64,000 nucleotides of DNA, taken from Lingula anatina. Its lineage: Eukaryota > Brachiopoda > Lingulata > Lingulida > Lingulidae. The notes below the pieces were generated by a model, which was given only the letters and a program-made list of their open reading frames with translations, was not told the origin of the DNA and did not search any database. Positions 55,597 through 64,000 of the stretch are shown one piece after another. The stretch is taken from assembly GCF_001039355.2 (NCBI RefSeq), contig NW_019776002.1:686414-750413 (forward strand), given 5' to 3'. How positions within the stretch are numbered: position 1 is the first letter of the stretch; every line of letters starts with the position of its first letter. Position numbers and translations under genes: made by a program.

Positions 55597-57900
55597 CCTT
55601 TAGCACGCCAGCGGTGACTGAGGTCGCCGAGTTAAACTAACCTTCTGCAGCCAGCGGCGACTGAGATCGCCGCACAAAAGGGGTTCACTTCAATGCACTT
55701 ATGTACCTTCAAATTTGATTGGACAAAAACGTGGCCTTCATTTTAGGTCAAGGTTGGTTCGAAATTGAGGCTAACTTGCCAATGTCGGCCATTTACTTGA
55801 AGTTAGTGACATAAAATACGATATTTGATCAATTTTTCGAGTGCGTTGTAACATGGCGGAAGCGGAGTTTGTTGATTTCATGGAAATATTTCTTGACAGT
55901 GATTCAGACGAAGAGTTTGAAGGATTTTTGCCTGCAGATCTTCTGGATAATTCTCAAATTCATTCTGCACACGTGTCAAGTGATTCAGGGAGTTCTAGTG
56001 ATTCAAGTGAGACGGAAATTGATGACGGGATCGACGAGCAAAATGTACCAAGCAGATATGATCACAGTTGGCTAATTGACTTTTCAGAAACGGTAGGTGC
56101 AACGAATTTAGGAGAAAATATGACAGCAGTTGACTACTTTTTGTTATTTTTTACCGATGAAGTGATTGACATGCTTGTACAAGAAACTAATAGATATGCT
56201 GTTCAGGTGAAACAAGTAAAGCCTGACTCGTATAAAGTGCGCACATGGAGAGAAACTGACGCTTGTGAAATGAGGGCGTTTCTTTCACTGTTGCTGTTGA
56301 CTGGACTTACTAAACGATCTTCTTATGAGTTATATTGGTCAACAGACCCCTTGATAGAGATGCCCAGATTTAGAAGTGTTATGTCCAGAAATCGTTTTTT
56401 GAATATTCTTACATTTTTACACTTGTGCAACAATGATAACATTTTGCCAAAAGATGATCCCAGGCATGATAAGGCTTTCAAAATCCGTGGTCTTTTTGAG
56501 AAACTTATTCCTCTGTGGCAACAGTACTTCAAACCTGGGAAAGAAATTTCAATTGATGAATCAATGATTCCATTCAAAGGAAGGTCAAACATAATGCAGT
56601 ACATGCCTGCTAAGCCTAATAAATGGGGCCTGAAAGCTTGGGGTCTAGCCGATGTGAAGACCGGCTACATGTACAATTGGGATCTTTATTTAGGAAAGGA
56701 CAGAAACCGCCCGTCGCACCAACATGGTGTTGCCTATGATGTTGTGACTTTTTTAGCCTCTCCACTATATGGGAAAGGACATGTCTTGTATATGGACAAT
56801 TTTTTTTTCATCTCCAGTACTGTTTCATCATCTTGCTGAGAACAACATGGCAGCATGTGGAACATTGAGGATTAACAGGCAGGGTGTTCCTCCAAAGATC
56901 AAACAAAGCAAACCAAAGGCTGGTGATCCACCACTGACTGCCAGAGATGGTCATATATTGTACATTGCTTGGTTTGATAAACGTCCTGTGAATCTCATAA
57001 CATCAGCACACAGTGCAGAAGTGTTCAAAAAAACTCCGTTCCAAACACAACAGGCAGAATGTTAGCGAGGTTCAGAAGCCAGCAGCAGTGCAGGCTTATT
57101 CACAGCATATGGGAGGTATTGACCGGGCTGATAAAGCCATGACATACTACATGGTCTTGCACAGATGTGTAAAATGGTGGAAGAAGGTGTTCTTTTATCT
57201 TTTGGAGGTGTGCTTTTGCAATTCTTTGATTATTTACAAGCAGCAAATGCACCCAAAGCGGGTTAATGCTGAGAAGTTTCGTCTCGACATTGCTCATGGT
57301 CTTCTGGTGGGATTAGAGTCAGCACCATCTCGCGTGGGGAGGCCACCCAGAGATCCACCTTGTCGTCTGATTAATTGTGAGCATTTCATTGCCATAAACA
57401 GACAAAGAACTGCTAATGGCAAGCCATCTAAGCCAGATTGTATCGTGTGCTCTAACAGAGAGAAAAAGTGTCATCAGACACAGTATATCTGTGATAAGTG
57501 TCTGGAGCCCATGTGCCCTTATCCATGCTTCAAGAGATACCACACCCTGCTGGACTAAAAACTAGATTGCTCTGAAAACCTTCACAACCAATAAGTAAAA
57601 TAAATATGCCATAAAACAAGTTCAAGGTAAAAATAAACAACGTTGTTGTTGTTGTTTATTTACTTGTTTATTAGTTTTTCAACTAAGAAACAATTATTTT
57701 TTATTTCCTTTCAGTTTTTTTTTTATTTCCAAGTCAACTTTAATATGTAACACATTTACACACCAAGTTTTATCAATATTAAACTTAATATATGAAAGTT
57801 ATAAACATTTTAATGAAGTGAGTATCAAAAACAGCAGAAGCTGCTAAAACAATATGGCTGCCAGAGACAATGGCTGACAAACAATATGGAGTGCTAAAGG
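55597..57900 (+). mobile_element. Complete piggyBac element, 2304 bp, TTAA target site
   Basis: The left end CCTTTAGCAC follows TTAA (55593-55596); the right end GTGCTAAAGG is followed by TTAA (57901-57904). Two copies of a subterminal palindromic motif (GCCAGCGGYGACTGAGRTCGCCG) lie at about 55608 and 55651. The terminal repeat is about 10 bp. It splits the TatD retrotransposon. Confidence 0.92.
55853..57558 (+). pseudogene. piggyBac transposase, two frameshifts
   Basis: It starts MAEAEFVDFMEIFLD after CAAC, although a Met four codons upstream is possible. The acidic N-terminus leads to the DDE domain with all three catalytic Asp positions visible: SIDESMIPFKG, YMDNF and MGGIDRAD. A C-terminal cysteine-rich finger follows (CSNREKK, CDKCLEPMCPYPC, HTLLD). 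The frame is lost at a T-run near 56800 and again at an A-run near 57030. Apart from these two homopolymer slips no stop was seen, so it is either recently dead or intact with sequencing error. Confidence 0.88.
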
Positions 57901-57904
57901 TTAA

Positions 57905-58364
57905 GGACTCTGAGCTGTGGAGTGAGCAGACAGAGCCACGGAGCTCTGGAGCGCAATTGGAGCAACCGGGGGAATCACGGGTTCCCCAAGTAGTGCCGCC
58001 GGTGACCGATCCAGGAGAATTGGGAACCGGAGGTGAGTCTGAGTCAAGGGCCACGGAGCCTATGTGTGTTGAGGCAGGCTTGGAAAGCCTTGAATCCAGA
58101 GCACGGCCTCCGGAGCGAATGGAGTCAGAGGCAGGAGACTCTGTGGCAGTGACCGAAGGATCAGGGACACGGGTCTCTGAGTCCACTGACCACGGGTCAG
58201 GATCAGAGGGCCCAGAATTCCAGTGGCAAATTAAGGAGTCAAGGCGGAAGGAATCCCGTGGGCGTAGTTCTGCTAGAGGAGGGGGTGCCCAAAGGGGTGC
58301 CAGACCAAAGGGGCCCCCGCCACACCCACTAACGGGTTCACGGTACCCGAGATCACAGGAGTGA
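57905..58364 (+). pseudogene. Retrotransposon ORF segment, Glu/Ser/Gly-rich, upstream of the TatD ORF
   Basis: Low-complexity coding sequence (ESESRATEPMCVEAGLE, KESRRKESRGRSSARGG) is in the same frame as the TatD ORF and separated from it by two TGA codons. The apparent start upstream (MADKQYG) lies inside the piggyBac 3' end and is accidental. It is the continuation of the element interrupted at 55593. Confidence 0.5.
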
Positions 58365-58418
58365 GCAGGAGGGTCACGGTACCCTAGCGAGGCTCCGGGG
58401 AGTTATTGAGCTGCACTG

Positions 58419-59501
58419 ATGGCTCCACCCGCAGCAAGAGGATGTTCCAAGAGAGGGGGTAAGCCCACTCACCCTCCCGCCAAAAGGCCACGACGCCGAC
58501 ATGGAAGTGACAGTTCTTGTTCTCCTAATAGGAGACAAGGGAGTACACATCAGGGGCAATCCTCATGGAAAAGATTAGAACATCCTTGTGAGGCACGGCC
58601 TAAGTATTATCTGGCAGGTTGCGGCCAGCCAATGTTGGAGGAGCATGCTTTCAAGGAGCATCTGCCTCTTATCTTTCATCCTGAATTGAGCTCTTCGCCA
58701 GGGATCACGGAGCGGAGAGTGGCAGCTCTCCATTACCTAAAGAAGAGAATTGTGGGGTCTCACCTGACCCTAGAGATTTTGCTGGATGCTGCCAGTGTAG
58801 AGGACAGGGGTGGCCCTGTTGATCAAGTGGGCATAGATGCCCTTAGAGCGCATATACCCCAGTTGTTGAGATGGGAGGTGTTGCTGGATCTAATGACCTT
58901 GATCCAGGGGCAGGAGGAATTCCGCTCGTTGTTTAGCCCATCGCCTGAGGAGTTGCAGATGCTGCCTCAGTCCCCAGTGGGATACAATTCCCACTGTCAT
59001 ATTGATCGTACCAGAACCAAGTTATCCCTGGACGCCAGGGCTGGTTTGAAAAAGATCTTAGCGGCCGTTCCCACGGTGGAACCGGTGAAGATCGATGGAT
59101 TCACCGCGGTCTATTGTGACCCAAACACTTACCCAGGAATAGGGACCCAACAGCTGATTCACTGTCATTGCTTTTTAGGGTCTCCGGATATGGTGCGTTC
59201 CTTTGTCCGCTTTTATCCAAATACATATTTCGGCGTCACGGGGCGCTTTGCTGAGCAAGAGGGGCCTGTCAATGCCAAGGCGCATGACATGCTGAGGACT
59301 CTACCTCTTGGGAGATTACTCTTGGAGACAGACTCTCCATACTTCAATGTTCAGAGGAACAAGTGCTCCACACCTGCTCTTCTTGGTCACATGGCCAAGT
59401 TGATTGCAGAGGTCAGAGGGGAGCGATGGCAGGAACTTCTGCGCCAGACCCGGGACAACGCACGGCGTTTGTACCTGGACAAGAGAGGCCCTGATACTTA
59501 G
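58419..59501 (+). CDS. TatD-type metallonuclease ORF of an LTR retrotransposon, copy A (360 aa, internal deletion)
   Basis: Residues 1-60 are basic and RGG/KR-rich. A Cys/His cluster follows (CGQPMLEEHAFKEH). From about residue 190 the TatD/TATDN fold appears: SHCHIDRTRTKL (metal-binding HxH), GFTAVYCDP, then LIHCHCFLGS, YFGVTGRF and LLLETDSPYF (catalytic Asp), NKCSTPALLGHMAKLIAE. TatD proteins are divalent-metal DNases/exonucleases of the amidohydrolase superfamily. Compared with the copy at 61430-62357, about 300 bp between DPNTYP and GIGTQQL is missing. That removes the GEVGLD Glu and the next His, so this copy should be inactive. It lies between the pol end and the polypurine tract, the usual env or accessory position. 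Confidence 0.75.
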   Translation: MAPPAARGCSKRGGKPTHPPAKRPRRRHGSDSSCSPNRRQGSTHQGQSSWKRLEHPCEARPKYYLAGCGQPMLEEHAFKEHLPLIFHPELSSSPGITERRVAALHYLKKRIVGSHLTLEILLDAASVEDRGGPVDQVGIDALRAHIPQLLRWEVLLDLMTLIQGQEEFRSLFSPSPEELQMLPQSPVGYNSHCHIDRTRTKLSLDARAGLKKILAAVPTVEPVKIDGFTAVYCDPNTYPGIGTQQLIHCHCFLGSPDMVRSFVRFYPNTYFGVTGRFAEQEGPVNAKAHDMLRTLPLGRLLLETDSPYFNVQRNKCSTPALLGHMAKLIAEVRGERWQELLRQTRDNARRLYLDKRGPDT

Positions 59502-59721
59502 AATGGTGAGGGTGTGGTCAGGCTGGGTGCGACCTGACCAGAATTAGTAGTTTTGATGGGACGCCCATCATCACTGCAAGCACTTATCCCCTGAGTCCCA
59601 CGGGGCCAGGAGGGTATTTTCCCTTTCCCACGGAGGAAAGTGGACTTTTAGTGGACTTTTTAGTGGACTCGGCACTGACACGACCGAGAAGGCACGGTCC
59701 TTCAAGGTAAAACGGGGGAGA
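59502..59721 (+). promoter_or_regulatory. Retrotransposon 3' non-coding with hairpin and polypurine tract
   Basis: GGTCAGG and CCTGACC form a 7-bp hairpin stem around 59517-59540, conserved after the TatD stop in both copies. A purine run AAAACGGGGGAGAG ends at 59721, directly before TGTAGTG, as a polypurine tract does before a 3' LTR. Confidence 0.6.
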
Positions 59722-59900
59722 GTGTAGTGCCGAGGGGTCATTATATGACCCGGAAGCATGTCACGGCACATGCGCAGTGAGAGAAGTGTTAAAAGTTAGA
59801 GCATGGCACGCAAGGCGCTCTGCGGTATCAATTAAGAGAGAAGTTAAGAAGTTTAGAAATCACGGATTTGGCGAGCCATCAAGTTAAGGTAAGCCCTTTT
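59722..59900 (+). repeat. Probable LTR (start clear, end uncertain)
   Basis: It begins TGTAGTGCCGAGGGG straight after the polypurine tract. The end cannot be fixed because no second LTR is in the window; a TTTGGCGAGCC at about 59868 resembles a primer-binding site and would place the end near 59867. A possible small intron (GTAAGC to TTTTAACAG) follows at 59890-59921. Confidence 0.5.
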
Positions 59901-59921
59901 CCTTTTAACAGACCCGCTAAT

Positions 59922-60680
59922 ACATAGCCCCGGTGCTATATTAATTTATTTTACTCTATTAACAAATACTCATTATTTTAAATCACTAATTCCATACAAA
60001 TCTAATATACTGGTACATGTAGGCAAAGATAAGAGGGGGGGTCTTGACATTATTTTAAATGGCAGAAGGGGGCTGAATTGTTTAATCAATGCAGAAGAGG
60101 GGGTCCTAAAAAAAAGAGGGCACGAAAATCGAAGAAAACGAAAAATTCCAATCTGTCACAAGTTACCCCTTGATCCATATGATTTATCACGCATAAGACT
60201 CACGAACTTGGAGCCAGTTTTGATTTCATAATCTCTTATGAAGATGTTAGTGGCATACTCATCAGAGAACTGGGCTACGAGCGAATCGCAATTCCCCGCC
60301 ATTGTATACTGTACACAAAGAGAAATGACGTTTACAGCATATACCAAGATTCGCGACGTCATCGTATAGCCGTATGGAATCTAGACCTGACCTTTCACCA
60401 AAGGCATCTCCTAGGGCTCGTCTCGTGCATTTTTTTCCTGGGGTTTTTTGTTGGCCTTCGTCTTCTTTCTGTGCCATTCTGACAGAGTTTGCAAACTGTC
60501 TTGAATATTTATTGAAACCACCCCCAATTTCGAATTTGTTTTATACTGCCCTGTAGACACATAGGTCTATATTTGATACAGATTCAAAAGGATAGGATAG
60601 GCATGATATAAGAAAATGATTTCCGGAAGCAGCTTTGCGCATGCGTCCGAAGGCAATTCCGAAGATTTCCGAAGTCGCCC
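59922..60680 (-). other. Possible first exon of an unknown host gene on the minus strand
   Basis: A minus-strand frame gives MAGNCDSLVAQFSDEYATNI and DYEIKTGSKFVSLMRD between about 60303 and 60156, with non-repetitive composition. No family was identified and no second exon is visible. The rest of the interval is non-coding. Confidence 0.3.
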
Positions 60681-60682
60681 GT

Positions 60683-60775
60683 TGCCTTTATTTATAAGGA
60701 TTTATTTATGCAATAGGCTTTATTTATTAGGATTTATTTATGCAAAAGGCTTTATTTATTAGGATTTATTTATCA
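60683..60775. repeat. About 36-bp tandem repeat, three copies
   Basis: TTTATTTATNAGGATTTATTTATGCAA-type units are separated by AGGC. Confidence 0.75.
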
Positions 60776-60904
60776 ATTATACCTTCTGGTCAGGTCTCGT
60801 TCTCGCGAGAAAACGAAACCGTGACGTCACAATCGAACTTTTAAACTAATAGAAACACAACTATGACATGTATGACAACTGACAACTTTTCAAGAAATAG
60901 GTAA

Positions 60905-61215
60905 GAAGATTTGGTGTCCACCAGTCAATTTTTCTTATCAGTGAGCCCGACTGGTGGTACAAAAGTTTCCTGAATTATTTGCTAAAAGGCTGATGTGTAG
61001 GCCTAAGGGGTGGTGGTTTTTTTTACAATTTACCATGTTTAGGCCTACTGATGGAGTACGACAGAATAATTGCGTAGGCCTAGGACTGACTCTAGTGACT
61101 GGTGGAAGATTTGGTGTCCACCAGTCAATTTATCTTTATCAGTGAGCCCGACTGGTGGTACAAAAGTTTCCTGAATTAGTTGCTAAAAGGCTGATGTGTA
61201 AGGGGTGGTAGTTTT
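60905..61215. repeat. Direct duplication of about 100 bp plus palindromic segments
   Basis: GAAGATTTGGTGTCCACCAG through GGCTGATGTGTA occurs at about 60907-61000 and 61104-61200, nearly identical. Each carries the inverted TGGTGTCCACCA and GACTGGTGG motifs. Confidence 0.8.
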
Positions 61216-61226
61216 TTTACAATTTA

Positions 61227-62357
<1,131 letters not shown>

Positions 62358-62489
62358 AAGGGCGAGGGTGTGGTCAGGCCGGGTGCGACCTGACCAGGAT
62401 CAGTAGTTGTGTTGGGACGCCCATCACTACTGCAAGCACCTACTCCTCCCCCTCCTCTCCCCCCCCCCTGCGTTCTCTGTGCTTGGAAT

Positions 62490-62991
62490 GAGACCCATAA
62501 GTGTTCTGTTCAAGGAAGAGAGAGACAGTTATGGAAACGAGGAAATCTCTAAGCTAGTAGCCTACTATGGAAGCAGCCAGACAGCGACATGGAAGGACAG
62601 TGACAAAAACACCTGTGAAAATACATCTCCTCCATTAATTGATTCACAGAAGTGTTTGTCAGAATGGTCATTTGTGAAAGAAGTGGTTATTGCTGAAAAG
62701 TACCCAAGGGATTCAATAGTTAATCTATGGCAGTTGATTTCCACTTATCATAAAGCTGATCTTCCCAATCTTCTTCTAGCACAGCTAGTGTTGACCTCTG
62801 CAGTTCACACAGCAGGATGTGAGAGGGGTTTTTCATGTCAAAATAGTATATTGACAAAGGACAGATGTCGTCTTAATGTTGAATCCCAGCACAAATTGAT
62901 GCTGGTTGAAATGGCTAAGTCTGTTGACTATCAGTTGGCTATTGATTTGTGGCAAAAGGACAAGGAAAGATGGATATATGAACTGAAGTAA
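62490..62991 (+). pseudogene. hAT transposase C-terminal dimerisation fragment (ZNF862-like)
   Basis: A single open block encodes LPNLLLAQLVLTSAVHTAG, CERGFSCQN, TKDRCRLN and KLMLVEMAKS, the hAT C-terminal dimerisation signature (CERxFS motif). It ends at TAA. The apparent Met at 62407 lies in retroelement-derived sequence and is not the real start. No catalytic core precedes it. Confidence 0.7.
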
Positions 62992-63176
62992 ACTCGTCAC
63001 TGTCATATTGCTTAAATAAAGAAACTTGAAAAAATAAAAGTAACAAATTGTTAGTTTTGTGGTAACCTTTATTGTTCAAAATTACAGGGACCCATCATAA
63101 TCTGCAGGGACCCATTGTTCAATATCATGTGCATCCTGTTGGACTCATAATATTTAAAGGTAAAATGATCACCGAG

Positions 63177-63821
63177 TTACATTCAATATTTTACAAGAAA
63201 CGTTACTTTTCCCCTTGGGGCCGTTAGCATGCTGCCGAAATATTTGCTTATTGGAAATTAAACTGAAATCAAAACTACATTTAGTGTGTAAATTGAATAT
63301 GTTCAACTTATCTTACAATTTTATAGCGATGTGGAGGTTTTTGCCTGGTCTGGCAAAGCTGCCAGAGCCTCCAAAACGAAAAACACCGACAAGTGACGAA
63401 AGCGAACAACCTAGCACTAAATGTAAAAAAAGAGAGTGCGGGTTCCTTCCTAAATGGAAGGCCATGGTTAAAAATGGAGAAGGACAGTGGGATGATTTCT
63501 ATGTATTGCTCTCAAAATCAGGACGCACTATGTTAAGAAGGTGTGCTCCAGTCCCCGGTCTTTCTCGATGGGTGCACGAGTTACAAAAGTGTTGGCATAC
63601 TGCATGGGATATTCATGGCTACAAAGGTGTTTTTGAGATTCTGCCTTTGTTTTGGAGAATTGTGATAAAAATAATACACCCCCATAAGAAGCACAATTGC
63701 ACTTTTGTACTTTTTGTTTGACTTCACTGCATCTTTAAAACCTAGTTCGAGCCTATGAGCCAAGCAGTGTAGTCCCAGTCAGGTACATGAAACGGACCCA
63801 GTTGAAAAGGATGATGAGGCA
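63177..63821 (+). pseudogene. hAT (ZNF862/KIAA1586-like) N-terminal exon, copy 2
   Basis: It is near-identical to 52579-53229. The exon ATG at 63331 gives MWRFLPGLAKLPEPPKRK and GFLPKWKAMV. A short deletion relative to copy 1 removes the GRPW part of the finger entry. Similarity to copy 1 stops at about 63821 (GATGATGAGGCAAT). Confidence 0.55.
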
Positions 63822-63850
63822 ATTATCTTATCAACAGTCTCCGCCTACTT

Positions 63851-63860
63851 GATGACGTCA
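63851..63860. promoter_or_regulatory. CRE-type palindrome TGACGTCA
   Basis: A perfect CREB/ATF site lies about 40 bp upstream of the ATG at 63891, in non-repetitive, GC-richer sequence. Use as a promoter element is inferred from position. Confidence 0.5.
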
Positions 63861-63890
63861 CGATATTCGGGACAAACAGTCTGAAAAAAC

Positions 63891-64000
63891 ATGGCGGCTC
63901 CCATTAGTCTGAAGCTTGTGCCAGTAGATATTGGAGAGAGCTATTTAACGTATTTTCCATCTTTACGTCAAAGACAGCGGGCAAGATCTTTCAGCAAAGG
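63891..64000 (+). CDS. Start of an unidentified gene, cut by the window end
   Basis: The ATG has a good context (AACATGGCGG). The frame is open to the window end: MAAPISLKLVPVDIGESYLT, then a basic RQRQRARSFSK stretch. Too short to assign. It could be a host gene or another element. Confidence 0.45.
   Translation, partial: MAAPISLKLVPVDIGESYLTYFPSLRQRQRARSFSK

Noticed and set aside
57870-57905. MADKQYG... as the start of a retrotransposon gag or accessory protein
   Set aside because: These bases are the 3' terminus of the piggyBac (ending GTGCTAAAGG before TTAA); the same sequence ends the other piggyBac copy at 54532.
58374-58559. Minus-strand ORF opposite the TatD gene start
   Set aside because: It is a shadow of the GC-rich coding strand.

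Overview
The window is AT-rich animal nuclear DNA. Host genes are broken into many short exons by introns of roughly 100-1800 bp with ordinary GT-AG ends. The mobile-element load is heavy and mixed: piggyBac, hAT-like, PIF/Harbinger, mariner-like, BEL/Pao, Ty3/gypsy-type, LINE and MITE. The gene set plus this repeat mix suggests an invertebrate bilaterian, probably a lophotrochozoan such as a mollusc; that placement is inference. No tRNA, rRNA or CRISPR was found. Four isolated N characters (38981, 40762, 47738, 47869) mark contig joins.

Positions 1-29.7 kb are an ordinary host-gene block. RMI1 (minus, 639-5214, 9 exons, 740 aa) is head-to-head with PDE10A (plus, 5669-14776, 25 exons, about 799 aa), with a 0.45 kb shared promoter interval. 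SNX3 (minus, 16000-18704, 4 exons, 161 aa) is tail-to-tail with PDE10A. GFUS, GDP-L-fucose synthase (plus, 22750-27371, 9 exons, 319 aa), follows. Exon phases are consistent in all four. An unassigned Ig-like single-pass membrane protein lies at 28967-29659 (minus).

Positions 30.5-38.7 kb are a graveyard of broken mobile-element pieces: a LINE 3' end, a Harbinger nuclease chimerised with a DDE integrase and tandemly repeated, THAP and Ulp1-like exons, BEL/Pao protease-RT, and a mariner-like N-terminus folded into a 66-bp inverted repeat.

Positions 38.7-51.6 kb hold a host locus (42263-47587, minus) with two alternative first exons, both encoding acylation-type N-termini. It also holds two insertions of one DNA-transposon family (TIR CAGGCATGAG, 6-bp target duplications ATCTAA and CATATC). 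The outer copy carries a zinc-finger plus hAT-like transposase (48149-50933). The host contigs between its ends look mis-scaffolded into it, because every disputed boundary is an N.

Positions 51.6-64 kb are nested elements. An LTR-retrotransposon remnant has an integrase C-terminus, a PHD finger, a further ORF and a TatD-type metallonuclease ORF upstream of a polypurine tract and probable LTR. It is interrupted by a complete 2.3-kb piggyBac (TTAA at both sides) and by the 3' end of a second piggyBac. A second, diverged TatD copy lies at 61430-62357, followed by hAT (ZNF862/KIAA1586-like) fragments. The start of an unidentified gene lies at 63891, just after a TGACGTCA box. The TatD/PHD retrotransposon and the 6-bp-TSD hAT-like element are the most novel-looking systems here.
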